Assembly: GCF_902635505.1 (NCBI RefSeq)
Contig: NC_045432.1
Span: forward strand, 7,933,275-7,997,274
Direction: 5' to 3'
DNA from: Sarcophilus harrisii
Taxonomy: Eukaryota > Chordata > Mammalia > Dasyuromorphia > Dasyuridae
Length of the DNA: 64,000 bases
The translations under genes and the position numbers were made by a program. The stretch's first letter is position 1, and every line of letters starts with the position of its first letter. Below are positions 33,179 through 45,050 of this stretch, in pieces. Below the pieces are notes generated by a model. That model was given only the letters and a program-made list of their open reading frames with translations, did not search any database and had not been told where the DNA came from.

Positions 33179-33438
33179 AAGAAATGATCAGCAGGATGAT
33201 TTCAGAGAGTCCTGGAGAGACTTACATGAACTGATGCTGAGTGAAATGAACTGAACCAGGACATCATTGTACATACACAGCAACCACAAGACTGTACAAT
33301 CATCAATTCTGATGGACATGGCTCTCTTCAACAATAAGATGATTGAGGCCAGTTCCAATTGTCCTGGGATAAAGAGAGCCATTTGCACCTAGAGAGAAGA
33401 CTGTGGGAACTGAGTATGGATCACAACATAGCATTTTT

Positions 33439-34187
33439 TTATTATAGCTTTTTATTTAGAAGTTATATACATGGGTAATTTTTCAGCATTGACAATTGCA
33501 AAACCTTTTGTTCCAACTTTTCCCCTCTTTCCCCCCACCCCCTCCCCCAGATGGCAGGTTGACCAATACATGTTACATATATTGAAGTATAAGTTAAATA
33601 TAATATATGTATACATGCCCAAACAATTATTTTGCTGTACAAAAAGAATCGGACTTTGAAATATTGTACAATCAACCTGTGAAGGAAATCAAAAATGCAG
33701 GCGGACAAAAATAGAGGGATTGGGAATTCAATGTAGTGGTTCTTAGTCATCTCCCAGAGTTCTTTCCCTGGGTGTAGCTGGTTCAGTTCATTACTGCTCT
33801 ATTGGAACTGATTTGGTTCATCTCATTGTTGAAGAGGGCCACGTCCATCAGAATTGATCATCGTATAGTATTGTTGTTGAAGTATATAATGATCTCCTGG
33901 TTCTGATCATTTCACTCAGCATCAGTTCATGTCAGTCTCTCCAGGCCTCTCTGAAATCATCCTGCTGGTCATTTCTTACCAAACAATAATATTCCATAAT
34001 ATTCATATACCACAATTTATTCAGCCATTCTCCAATTGATGGGCATCCATTCAATTTCCACTATCTAGCCACTACAAAAAGGGCTGCCACAAACATTCTT
34101 GTTCATATAGGTCCCTTTCCCTTCTTTAAAATCTCTTTGGAATATAAGTCCAGTAGTAACACAGCTGGATCAAAGGGTATGCACAGA
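33439..34187 (-). mobile_element. Third-layer L1, reversed and 5'-truncated
   Basis: The reverse strand shows an L1 from its tail (tttttattatagctttttatt at the left, split) through 'agatggcaggttgacc', 'gatctcctggttctgatc' and 'gctggatcaaagggtatgc'. The duplicated host word acaacatagcattttt flanks it at 33423-33438 and 34188-34203. Confidence 0.88.
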
Positions 34188-35489
34188 ACAACATAGCATT
34201 TTTCACTCTTTTTGTTGTTGGTTTGCATTTTGTTTTTTTTTTTTCTATTTTTCCTTTTTGATATGATTTTTCTTGGGCAGAAATATTATGGAAAAATTGT
34301 GGAAATATGTATGGAAGAATTGTATATGTTTAGCATATATTGGATTACTTACTATTTAGGGGAGAGGGTGAAGGAGGGAAGGAAAAAATTTGGAACACAA
34401 GGTTTTGCAAGGGTGAATGTTGAAAATTATCTGTTCATATGTTTTGAAAATAAAAAGCTTTTATAATAATAATAGAAGAAATTATCAAGGGAAAGTGTCC
34501 CGATATTCTAGAAGCAGAGGGCAAAATAAAAACGGAAAGAATCCACTGATTACCTCCTGAAAGAGATTCTAAAATGAAAATTTCCAGGAATATCATAGCC
34601 AAATTCTGGGATTTTCACAGAAGGGAAAAAATATTGCAAGCATCCAAAAAGAAATAATTCAAATATAGTGGAGCCATAGTCAGGATAACCCAAGATTTAG
34701 CAGCTTCTACACTAAAGGATTGATATTCTACAGATCAGTGGAGCTAGGAGAACAACCAAAAATCATCTACTCAACAAAACTGAGTATAATTCTTCAGAGG
34801 AAAAGTTAGTCATTCAATGAAATTGAGGTCTTTCAAGCATTTATGAGGAAAAGACCAGAGCTGAATGGAAAACCTGATGGTCAAATACAGGACTCTGGAG
34901 GTAACCAGGAAAGTGATACCATAGGGACTTAATAAGATTTATCTGTTTACATTCTCACATAAAAGGATGATCTATGTAACTCATTAGAACTTTCTCATTA
35001 TTAAAGCAGTTAGAAGGAATATATATAGACAGAGGGGACAGATGTAAGTTGATTATGAAGGGATGATATCTTTAAAAATGACAAAATTAAGAGGTGAGAG
35101 AGGAAAGTACTGGGAGAAAGAGAAAGGGGAAAATGGAATGATGTAAATTATCTGCCATAAAAATAGAGGCAAGAAAAACGTTTTACAGTGGAGGGGAAGA
35201 GGGAGAGGAGAGAGGGTGAGTAAGTGACCCTTACTGTCATTAGAATTGGTTCAAAGAGGAAATAACACACATTCAACATGGGAATAGAAATATATCTTAC
35301 TCTGCAGGAAAATAGATGGGGAATGTGATACAGAAAGGGAGGAGGTTAAGAAAGACAGGGCATATTAGGGGACAGAGTGGTCAGTAGTAAGCCACTTTTG
35401 AGGAGGGACAGGGTAAAAGGAAAGAGAATAAATGGAGAGAAATACAGTTAGCAATAGTAATTGTAAAAAGAATTTTGAAGCAATTTTCT

Positions 35490-35660
35490 CTTATAAGGAC
35501 TCATTTCTCAAACATAGAGGGAAATGAGTCAAATTTATAAAAAAATAAGAGCCATGCACCAACTGATCTATGTTCAAAGGGTTATATATTATGTATATCC
35601 TTTGACTTAACGATACCACTACTGGCATGGATACCAAAAGAATTTTTTTGGAATTGTGAA
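35490..35660 (+). repeat. L1 ORF2 scrap
   Basis: 'gactcatttctcaaacatag' and 'agagccatgcaccaactgat' parallel the L1 ORF2 3' region. Short. Confidence 0.45.
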
Positions 35661-35664
35661 CTGA

Positions 35665-36175
35665 TACAATCATTTTATTTTTCAATTAATTAATTAATTT
35701 ACAAAACATATGCCTTGTAATTTTTCCAACACTGACCTTTGCAAAACCTTCCCTCCTTCCCCCCCACTCCCTCCCCTAGCTGGCAGGTAGTCCAATACAT
35801 GTTAAATATGTTGAAATACATGTTCGATCCAATATATTTATACGGTTATCTCGCTGCACAAGAAAAATCAGATCAAGAAGAAAGGAAAAAAAAACTGAGA
35901 AAGAAACCAAAATGCAAGCAAACAACAACAGAGAGACTGAGAATGCTATGTTGTGATCCACCCTCTGTTCCCACAGGCCTCTCTCTGGGTGTAGATGGCT
36001 CTCTTGGTCACTAAACAAGTGGAACTGGTTTGCATCATCTCACTGTTGAAAAGAGCCACATCCATCAGAATTGATTGTCATATAGTCTTGTTGAAGTGTA
36101 TAATGATCTCCTGGTTCTGCTCATTTCACTCAGCATCAGTTCATGTAGGTCTCTCCAAGCCTCTCTAATGTTCTG
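35665..36175 (-). mobile_element. L1 3' end, 5'-truncated
   Basis: Reversed L1: 'attaattaatttacaaaac', 'cctagctggcaggtagtcc', 'cacatccatcagaattgatt', 'ctcatttcactcagcatcag'. Confidence 0.85.
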
Positions 36176-36500
36176 GGATGACCAGCTGTAAATGACTTTG
36201 CTATTCTCAGCAGTACAATGATCCATGACTACTCTGAAAAACTTAAAATGAAAAATTCTACCAGAGAAGAAACTGATTGTGTTTAAACTATTTTTCTTGA
36301 GGGTTTTTTTTTTCATTAAGGTGGGAGATCTAAGTTTTCTTTCACAATATCCCTCTTAGGGAAATGTTTTGCATAATTTCACATGCGGCTTCTTAATTGA
36401 GGATAGGGATAAGGAAGAGAACCTAGAACTCAAAAATTTTAAAAACAAATGTAAAAAATTGTTTTAAATGTAAGTGGGAAAAATATTAAATAAATAAATA
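36176..36500 (+). repeat. L1-type 3' tail fragment
   Basis: 'ctcagcagtacaatgatcc', 'aaaacttaaaatgaaaaat' and 'gaacctagaactcaaaaat', with a terminal aataaataaataaaat run, are in sense order. The subfamily differs from the other copies. Confidence 0.5.
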
Positions 36501-37340
36501 AAATAATAAAATGATAAAAAGAGAAAGGAGGTGGGCAACAGTGATGGATATCTATATGTGGAGGTTCTGTGGAAGAAGTTGCATCACAGGATGAGAAAGT
36601 TTGGATAGCTTTTGATCTACATGGTAGAAAGTCATTTGAGGCCAGATTTGAACTTTCTGGCTCCAAGCCTAACTAACATTGGATCCACTGTACCACTTAA
36701 TTGTCTCTGAATGTTCCTTATGCCATTTTCTGAGTATGCCTTCACTGAGGAAACCTGTTTCCTCAATGTATTTCTCCATTTCTCTCAGGGTCATCTGTAA
36801 TTATGAATCCTTAGACACTGTGGTGTTCCAAGACTAACAGTCATATTGCATGACCAGGAGAACATTTGAAAAGATGAATCTTTGTGATAGGAAACAACTT
36901 GGGATACATGAAAGCATTGCAACCTATGCTGCTCCTCTCACTTTGAGGCCCAATGATTTGACCATCTTGCACATACCGTATTAACTCAGTGAATTAGTTG
37001 ACCATATATCATAATATTGACTGTAGCTATTTTCTATCTCTTTATTTGTTTTCTGAATGGAGTTTTAAGCTAATCTCTGGAAAAACCATGGATCTCATTT
37101 CAAGAATTCTGTGATGTTCTGGAGGTTGATGCTGTTAGTGTGATGTTATCCACAAACAGGAACATTCTAGAAGATTTCTCCATCTAAAAATAATTCTTCC
37201 ATTCCAACCCTGAATAAGACGTCCTATATTACCTTTTCCAACCAGGAATGTGCTGGTAAATATTTAGCAACTCATCCCCCCAAATGTATGCAGCATACAC
37301 TTTAAGTTTAATTTACATTATTAATGTTTTCTCAAGTCTA
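36501..37340. other. Intergenic DNA, little recognised
   Basis: A SINE-core scrap may lie at about 36620-36705 ('tgaggccagatttgaac ... ggatccactgtaccac'). No gene was seen. Confidence 0.4.
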
Positions 37341-37343
37341 GAC

Positions 37344-37520
37344 CAGGAGTCAGCAAACGATGGTTCTTGGTCCCAGCCATGTTTGATTTTGTACGGCCTG
37401 TGAGCTAATATCAGCAGACTATATCTCATCAGCCAAATCTGGCTCTCTGCTTGTTTTTATATGATCCCCAAGTTAAGAATAAACTTATGCACTGGGGTCC
37501 ATAGTTTGCCAACCTCTTAC
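37344..37520. mobile_element. Non-autonomous hAT-type DNA transposon
   Basis: The left end caggagtcagcaaac and the right end gtttgccaacctctta are imperfect terminal inverted repeats. The inside has 'gtgagctaatatcagcag' and 'agccaaatctggctctctgc', matching a widespread mammalian hAT MITE pattern. Confidence 0.65.
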
Positions 37521-37734
37521 CAATAAGTCAAGCCCTGATTTGTAGCATTTGTCAATTTCCAAGGTATAAATGGTCACTGAAAATTTAACAATAGATTCTT
37601 ACAAGCTGGTTAGAGCCAGTTCTAGCACGACTACTTTCAACTATCAAGTTTTATGATTTCATATGGGATGTGCTCAAGAAATACTAATTAGCCGAGTTTT
37701 GCTATTGTTCAAGGTGTTAGAAGGGGAATGGTGT

Positions 37735-37920
37735 GGTATAAGTCTGAAAAAGTATGCTAAAGCCCACGTTGTAGAGGGCTTCACACACCAAGTTAAAGAA
37801 TATGAGATTTATCTGGTGGGCAACCATGAGCTAAAGAAATTTTCTAAGACTGAAATGATCAATTTTCTGGATTGGAAGATTAATCTGACAATTACATTAG
37901 AATGAATTGGAGAGACATGA
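37735..37920 (+). repeat. Fragment of the old interspersed repeat
   Basis: 'cacgttgtagagggcttcac' and 'ggcaaccatgagctaaag', then 'agaatgaattggagagacatgatcaatc' (split), follow the right half of the repeat at 1440-2490. Confidence 0.4.
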
Positions 37921-38394
37921 TCAATCTCATTTGGTTGACTAAAAGCCTAAGTATTATATGTCTTGAATAGCCTAAAGGCATATTGTTTGTATATAGTAAT
38001 ACAGTATATAACATATATACCGTATTATATAATAATAATATATACATATTGCTTGTATATAGTAATATAGGGGAAAATTCCCCTAGAATCAAAACTGGAT
38101 TGAAAAAAACTAGGTAAAGTAAATTCTTCAAGGTTACTCAGTAATTCTCAGAGCAGAAACTGTCAGAAGTCTACAGAATATCCCTGTAAGGGTATCCCAC
38201 TCTCCTTTGTACAGTAAGTTCTTTTATTCCTTGAAGAAGATACTTAGTAATGCTTTTTTGAGGAGCAATCTAACTTGATAATCCCTGAATCGAAGTAGGT
38301 CTTTCTGCTTGCAAATAAAAACGAGGATTCCCGATACTTCATGTAGATACTGCATTGTCTCTACTGAAAATTAAGTTGTAATAATGATAAAAAA

Positions 38395-38635
38395 AATTAG
38401 CATTTATCTGTTTATCTATGTGTTATGTGTCAGGCACCGTGCTAACCGATTTACAATTATTATCTCATTTGAACTTCACAAGAACCCTGGAAGGGAGGTA
38501 TTATTATTAGTCCTTTTATTCAGATGAGAAAATTGAAGGAGACAGAGGTTAAGTGACTTCCTCAAGATCATACAGCTAGTAAATGTCTGGGCCTGCCTCC
38601 AGGCCCAGCACTCTATTCACTATGCCACCTAACTT
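38395..38635 (+). repeat. MIR copy, near full length
   Basis: 'gtgtcaggcaccgtgctaac', 'cttcacaagaaccctgg', 'gaggttaagtgacttcctc' and 'cactatgccacctaac' give a complete MIR/SINE order. Confidence 0.8.
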
Positions 38636-39049
38636 TAATATTTTACATTGAATTCTTTTAAATTTTAAATGTGTTAAAATGTGGTTATGTTCTTGTTAAA
38701 GTCTCATACTCTCTTTAAATGTTTTTTTTTTAACAAGGCATGATATAATAAACAGATTTTTATAACCCTTTCATTCCTTTATTCATTGTTTAGTCATGTC
38801 ATTTGCTGAATATTGGCAGAGGGTTGGCTAGGGATTTCCTCCTTGATTGGCCAACTTCAGATTCAAAATATTTGGGCAAGCCCTTGAGTTTTTTCCTGCC
38901 TTCATTTGGAGATTAAGAAGCTCAAACTCTACCCTTAAGGTGACTAAATGATGTAACCAAGAAAGCTTTTGATCTACTAAAGTTACTAAATGATGTAACA
39001 AAGAAAGCCCAGCTTGACTGGGCCTTCAGTCAAGAAGACAGTTCAAATC

Positions 39050-39205
39050 CATTCTTCAAAATTCACTAGCTGTTTACAACCCTGGGCAAAACACTTTAAC
39101 TTCTATTTGACTCAGTTTCCTCAGCTGTAAAATGAGAATAACAATAGCACCTACTTCTTAGTCTGGTGCTAGGTTTATAATAGGTACACAATAAATGCTT
39201 CTTTC
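39050..39205 (+). repeat. SINE/MIR copy
   Basis: 'cactagctgtttacaaccc', 'ctcagtttcctcagctgtaa', 'aatgagaataacaatagc', then 'taggtacacaataaatgc'. Confidence 0.65.
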
Positions 39206-39329
39206 CCTCCTCCTTCACTAAAGGTAATGGGTAGAAAGGAGAAGGCCCATGAGCCTTGCTTATTTCCCCACCACAACCACCATCAGTAGGGAGAATTCTG
39301 TCTGTGGATGGAGCATCCAGGCAGAGTCC

Positions 39330-39720
39330 CAGAGTGACTCAAATGAGTCAATTCCAATAGATTTGGGATGGAAAATGTCAATCACATATAGAGAGAAAAT
39401 TATGGAGACTGAATTTGGATCAAAGCATAGTAATTTCACTTTGTTGCTGTTGTTGTTGTTTATATGCTTGGCCTTTTTTTCTTTCTCATGGTTTTTCCCC
39501 TTTTGATCTGATTTTTCTTGTACAACGAAACAAATATGGAAATATGTTTAAAAGAATTGCACATATTTAATCTATATCAGATTGCTTGCTTTCTTGAGGA
39601 GGGGAGAAGTAAGGGAGGAATGAAGAAAAAATTGGGACACAAAATTTTATAAAAATGAATTTTGAAAAGTATCTTGACATGTCTTTGGAAAAATAAAATA
39701 CTATTTTAAAGAAAGTTACT
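39330..39720 (+). mobile_element. L1 3' end
   Basis: Sense L1 tail: 'tatggagactgaatttgg', 'tttgatctgatttttcttg', 'tcagattgcttgctttctt', 'ggaaaaataaaatac'. Confidence 0.8.
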
Positions 39721-39779
39721 GATTTATTATATTTAGGACCAAGTACGCCCTGTCCTGCCCAAACCATTTTGTTGTGGAA

Positions 39780-40550
39780 CTTAAGCTAAGCACAAACTTT
39801 CCCTTGTCTCATGACCCTTAATGAGCAAACCAAGGAAAACTCTGATCAAGGAGGAAAGAAAGGCAAAAAAAAAAGAACAGAAAAAAATCAAAAGATAAAA
39901 AACCTAGAAAATCTAAGAAATATATCCAAAGCCACTGACCTAAAAAAAATAAAATTAAAGAGAGACAATCTAACAATTATTAGTCACCAAAAATTATAAT
40001 CAGAAAAATAGTCTGAGTAGCATATTTCAGGAAATTTGTCTATGAAAATTGTCTAGAAGTTTTAGATCCAGAGGGCAAAGTGAAAACAGAAGGCATCCAT
40101 TGGTTACCACCAAAAAGAAATTCCAAAATGAAAAGTCCAGAAACATTTAGCTGAAATCCAGGGCTCTCAGATGAAAGAAAAAATACTTGAGGCATCCCAA
40201 AAAGAGTCCAAATTCCAAGGAGCCACATCAAAGAAGATGCAAAACTGTGAAACTTCACTTAAAGGAAAGGAGAGCTTGGAATATACTCCCAAAGACAAGA
40301 AATAAAAGTCTACATCCAAGGATAACTTATCCAGAAAAATGAAATAAAATCCTGCATAGGAAAATGAATTTTTAGTAGAATGGAAGATTTTCAAAAATTT
40401 CTGGTGAAAAACTTAGAATGAAGTTGACATTTAGAAATGGAAATAATCGTGCCAAGAGAAACATAAAAAAAGTATGTGTGGGTGTGTATTTGTATAACTT
40501 AAAGGGAATATGTAGGGATAAATTCCTTACATGTTAATAAAAAATAAGAA
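39780..40550 (+). mobile_element. Second HAL1-like fragment
   Basis: 'gatccagagggcaaagtg', 'ggcatccattggttacc' and 'ataacttatccagaaaaatg' parallel the ORF1-domain part of the HAL1-like element at 34490-34800. It is strongly diverged. Confidence 0.55.
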
Positions 40551-40727
40551 ACAAGTTTATCCTCGGAACCTTTATTATTTTTTAAGAGTCATACATGTTA
40601 AATAGAAAGTCTATTTGGATTTTTTCTATTTTACCAGTCTTAGAAGACAAATAAAAGGAGATCCAGGTTACAATACTGGGGAGAAAAGAAGGAACAGACA
40701 GAGAGAAATTACTACTGTATAATAAAG

Positions 40728-41165
40728 TCAGCTAGGTGATGCCATGGATAGAGTTCTGGACCCGGACTCGGGAAGAACTGAGTTTATATTCAGCCTCAGA
40801 CACCTATAGCTCTGTGACTTTGGGCACTTAACCTCTCTTTGCCTGAATCCACTGGAGAAGTACCCTTGCTAAGTTTCTTGTCAAGAAAACCATGTACAGT
40901 ACAGTGTTCTGACTCAAAAGCCAGGATCTACTTCAGTATACACAGGGTACACAGGGCAGCTAGGTAGCTCAGTGAATAGAATCTGGAGTCACAAATATCT
41001 GAGTTCAAATTTGACCTCAGATACTGACTAACTGTATGTATGACCCAGTTTGCCTCAGTTTCTCATGTGTAAACTGAGCTGGAGAAGAAAATGGCAAACC
41101 ACTACAGTATCTTTGCCAAGAAAATCCTAATGGGATCATAAAGAACAGGTCTCAACTTGAACAAC
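40728..41165 (+). repeat. Two tandem tRNA-derived SINEs
   Basis: The first copy (40728-40925) has 'gtcagctaggtgatgccatgg' (split) and 'cctcagacacctatagctc'. The second (40955-41165) has 'gggcagctaggtagctcag', 'gagctggagaagaaaatggc', 'tatctttgccaagaaaatcc' and 'acttgaacaacaata'. Both are sense. Confidence 0.8.
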
Positions 41166-41914
41166 AATAGAGGTAAAATGAAGACTATGTAAGTATAGAA
41201 GAAGGAGTGAGGGAAATAGTAATTTAGTAAATCAGCTAAAGGAAGACTGAGTACAATTACACATAAATAAATTAAACTGAAAAGGGAATAGATGATGAAG
41301 ACAGGGACAAAAGAGGGGTAGAAAGGAGTCTAAGAGAGAAAGCAAAATAAAAATTGAATTGGCCTATGCAAAATAATCTGAAATGCTGGAAAGGAGAATG
41401 TAAGGATGGGGGCTAAAAGAAAAGAAAAAAAAATAAAAACCTGGGATCAGGAATAGACTAGAAGAGAATTGAGAAGTGCTGCAACAAAGAGAAAACAGGC
41501 TATTTCACTTTATAAGTCTCAAGTGTCAGGCAAATTTCCAAGATGGAAGGAGAAAAAAGGGGGAAAAAAGTACAAGAGGACAAAATGATTAACAATCATA
41601 TATGTGAATGTCAATGAAATCTACTCTTTTATAAAATGGAAGAAAATAATAGAATGGATTAGAAAACAGAATACAACTGAAACACAATTATTTGAATAGC
41701 GCTGAAATGAGAAGCTGGAGCAAAATCTATTACACACAGCTGGACTCAGAATAGTCGGATTAGCTATCATGATTTCAGATAAGGCAACGGTAAATATTAA
41801 ATGTAAAAAAAATAAAACAATAAAATATTAAAATGTAAAAAAAACAAAGAAAAGACAAGCAGGAAAATTACATTATGCTTAATGGCACTTAATACGTGCC
41901 TAATAACACAGTAT

Positions 41915-42172
41915 TTGTTGTTGTTCAGTTGTTTCAATCGTGTTCAACTTTTTGTGACCCCATATGGGATTTTCTTGGCAGAGATACTGGAGTGGTTTGC
42001 CATTTCCTTCTTCAGCTCATTTTACAGCTAAGCAACTCAGGCAAACAGGGTTAAATGATTTGCCCAGTGTCATACAAGCTGTATGCACTCAGTAGCACTC
42101 AGTGTCTGAGGCAGATTTGAACTCAGGTCTTCCTGATTCCAGGCTTTATCCACCAAGCCACCTAATAACATT
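41915..42172 (-). repeat. tRNA-derived SINE, full length
   Basis: The reverse complement parallels the sense copy at 40955-41165 across its length: tail 'gttgttgttcagttg', 'tttcttggcagagatactgg', core 'gtttgaactcagg'-type and head 'ccaagccacctaat'. Confidence 0.85.
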
Positions 42173-42174
42173 TT

Positions 42175-42715
42175 TTTATTGTGTGTCCTTTTTTTGAAGA
42201 GGATCAACGATATCATGGAGTGATGTCTTGACTCATGTGTGAATTAGATTTAAATAATGTAAAGTTGCCCTCTTTTAGAGTCATCAAAGTTCAGTGGCAA
42301 GACAAAAGTCAGGACAGCTGAAGATGGCTTTGGATGTAGTGGGTGACCTTGGAGTTTTCACTGACTGGCCAATCTCTAAGCACTCCGTAACACCTGTTTC
42401 AGCTGCCTTCATGGCCATTGGAACAAATTGTTCTCATCCTGTCCATTATGCTGGGAATCAGGATGATTTCACATGCTTGAGGTAGACACCCCAGGCCCAA
42501 TTCACCGTTTGAGGTCTATTTGTTACCCTCAACCTCATCTACTGAGATGGTTTCTTAGGGTGTTGCCACTGGGTATGCTACAGCTTCTTGGAGCCATAGA
42601 GAGTTGGGGGTCAGGTAGATACCATCTGTAGGTGAAAAGAGTTCGGCAAGACTTCACAGAGGACCTAGCCCTCCTTGACCACCCCATACACCCTCTTCAA
42701 ATAAGCAAGTTACTA
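42175..42715. repeat. Unclassified interspersed repeat
   Basis: It begins 'gtgtcctttttttgaagaggatc', split here by the T-run, and includes 'catggagtgatgtcttgac', 'tggctttggatgtagtgggtg' and 'gaccttggagttttc'. It behaves as an insert in the old L1. I recognise the type as common in marsupial DNA but have no secure name. Confidence 0.4.
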
Positions 42716-43794
42716 AATATTTAAAGGAACAGTTAATTGATCTAAAAGGAGACAAAGTAAAGCTATAGTACTGGGGTGTATCAATATATCCGTGTCAGTC
42801 CTAGACAAATCAAGCCAAAATATAAACAAGAAAGAAGATAAAGACCTAAATCTAGCTTTAGAAAAATCAGATTGCAAGATTTCTAGAAATTACTGAATGA
42901 GGAATTTGCATACTTCTTAGCTATACATGGAACCATTAGAAAAAACTGACCGTGTATTAGGGAATAAAGACTTTACGAAAGAGTCTTTAAAGAAAAAAAA
43001 TTAAAATAAGAGACTAAATAACATAATTCTAACGAACTTGTGGACCAAAGAATAAATTATAGAACAGGTTTATTTCATCAAAGAAAATGACATATCAAAA
43101 TTTATGGGCTACAGGTAAAGCATTTCTGAGAAAAAAATTATGTCCGATTGTGTTCATCAACAAAAGAGAAAAAAGAACAAATCGATAACTTGGATATGCT
43201 ATTGAAAAATCTGAACCACAAAAATAAGAAATCCCCAATCAAATAACAAATTAAAATTCTAGATATTAAAGAAGGTTAATAAAATTAAAAGCAGCTAAAC
43301 TAATTGAGTTAATTCATTGAAGTAGTAAATAAAACCAGAAGTTGCTTTTCTAAAAAAAAATAAAATCAACAAACAACCTGATTTAAAAAAAAAAGAAAAT
43401 TAAATTGTATCAACACTTGAAAAAGAGAATTTGCAAAAACTGAAGAGAAAATTATTTTATTCAAATATATGATAATAAAGCTGATAAATTAAAGGAAATA
43501 GGTGAATACTTACAAAATTAACTATTAACAGATTAACAAAAGTAGAAATAGATTATTTCAATAATTAAATATTAGGAAAAGAAATCAAATAAGCCATAGC
43601 TGATCTCCCAAAACATAAAAAAACTCCAGGATCAGATGGATTCACAAGTGAATTCTATCAAACATTAAAAAGCCAAAGAATTCTAATAAATTGTTGGCAA
43701 TAATAAAAGATGTTCTTCCAATTTCTTTCTGTTAAATAGATATGGCCCTGATACCCAAACCATAGAGAGAAAAATCAAAAAAGACATAGATCAA

Positions 43795-43979
43795 TAATTT
43801 TTTTTGTTTTTCCAATTACATGTAAATATAATTTTCGACATTCATTTTTGTAAGATTTTGAGTTCCAAATTTTTTCTCCTTCCCTCCCTCCCTTCCCTTC
43901 CCCCTCCCCGAGACAACAAGCAATCTGATTTAGGTTATACATGTACAATCATTTTCAACATATTTGTGTAGACCAATAT
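43795..43979 (-). mobile_element. L1 3' end fragment
   Basis: Reversed L1 tail: 'ttttccaattacatgtaaat', 'cgacattcatttttgtaag', 'gagacaacaagcaatctg'. It is interrupted at its right end by the next L1. Confidence 0.7.
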
Positions 43980-44175
43980 TCTTTTTTTATTATAGCTTTT
44001 TATTGACAAAACATATGTATGTGTAATTTTTCAACACTGAGCCTTGCAAAAACTTCTGCTCCAACTTTTCCTCTCCTTCTCTCCACCCCCTCCCCTAGAG
44101 GGCAGGTAGTCCCATGCATTTTAAATATGTTAAAGTATATATTAAATACAACATATGTATGCATATTTATACAGT
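43980..44175 (-). mobile_element. L1 3' end with target-site duplication
   Basis: A reversed L1 (tttttattatagctttttat; cctagagggcaggtagtcc) of only about 195 bp. It is flanked by exact copies of tgtgtagaccaatat at 43965-43979 and 44176-44190. Confidence 0.9.
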
Positions 44176-44204
44176 TGTGTAGACCAATATCCTTAATGAA
44201 CATT

Positions 44205-45050
44205 GTTGTTAAATTTAAAAAATAAGATATATTTCTAATTACAATTTTAATAATCAATTTTTATTTTCAAAACACATACAAATAGTTTTCAACATTTCCC
44301 TTGCAAAACCTTGTGTCCCAAATTTTTCTCCCTTCCTTACCCCCCACATCCTCCCCTAGACAGCAAGCAATCTATTATTATTAACATTCATTTTAAAAAA
44401 TGACTTCCAAATTCTCCTTCTCCTTCTCTCCCCATCCCCCCTCACTGAGGAGACAAGAAATATGATATATGTGCAGTCATGCAAGATATATTTCCATATT
44501 TATCATATTATGAAAGAAAAGAGACCAAAAAAAAGAAAGTTTAAAAAATGTATAGTTCAATCTGCATTCAGACTCTATCAATTCTTTCTTTGGAGGTGGA
44601 TAGTATTTTTCATGATGAGTTCTTTAAAATTGTCTTGGGTTATTGCACTGCTGGGAATAGCTAGGTCATTCACAGCTGAGAATCATTCAATAATGCTGTT
44701 ACTGTGTACAATGTCTAATTGTTCTTCCCACTTCATTTTGCAACAGTTCATGTCATTTTTTTCCCAGGATTTCAGAAAACATCTTGCTCATCATTTCTTA
44801 GAGTACTGTCATACATATTAAATACTATATTACAATCACAGATCACAATTTGTTCAGCCATCCCCTAATTGATAGGCATCCCTCAGTTTCTAATTCTTTT
44901 TCACTACAAAAGAGCTATTATAAATATTTTTAAATAGATATATATATAGGTCCCTTTAAAAAATCTCTTTGAGATACAGGTCTCATAGTGGTATTGGTTA
45001 CTCAAAAAGTATGCACAGTTTTATAGCTCTTTGAAACTGCAAAGATTTTT
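44205..45050 (-). mobile_element. Reversed L1 3' ends (two adjoining pieces)
   Basis: 44240-44375 and 44376-45045 each show an L1 tail start ('tattttcaaaacacatac'; 'attaacattcattttaaaa'). The second continues through 'gttcagccatcccctaattg' and 'agtatgcacagttttatagc'. Confidence 0.65.

Larger units (their letters stand above)
32447..34479 (+). mobile_element. 5'-truncated L1 inserted in the HAL1-like element
   Basis: It starts in the ORF2 3' part (ggatttgaacaattttcag; tcagggaaatgcaaatcaag) and ends in an A-rich tail (aaaataaaaagctttt). It is bracketed by near-identical copies of gaaattatcaagg(g)aaa at 32430-32446 and 34478-34494, a clear target-site duplication. It contains an AT-rich expansion and a further L1. 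Confidence 0.85.
31232..35470 (+). mobile_element. HAL1-like element with two nested L1 insertions
   Basis: The 5' end reads gagccaagatggcagag, typical of L1-type promoters. An ORF1-like frame (31889-32128: MSRHPKKVAMKVIMM... with a Lys/Glu-rich coiled-coil-prone stretch) follows. The element resumes after the insertion at 34480 with ORF1 C-terminal-domain-like DNA ('tattctagaagcagaggg', 'aaaattgcaagcatcc'-type, 'caggataacccaagattta') and a purine-rich 3' region to about 35470. No ORF2 belongs to it, which is the definition of a half-L1. The ORF is broken by stops and indels. Confidence 0.65.
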
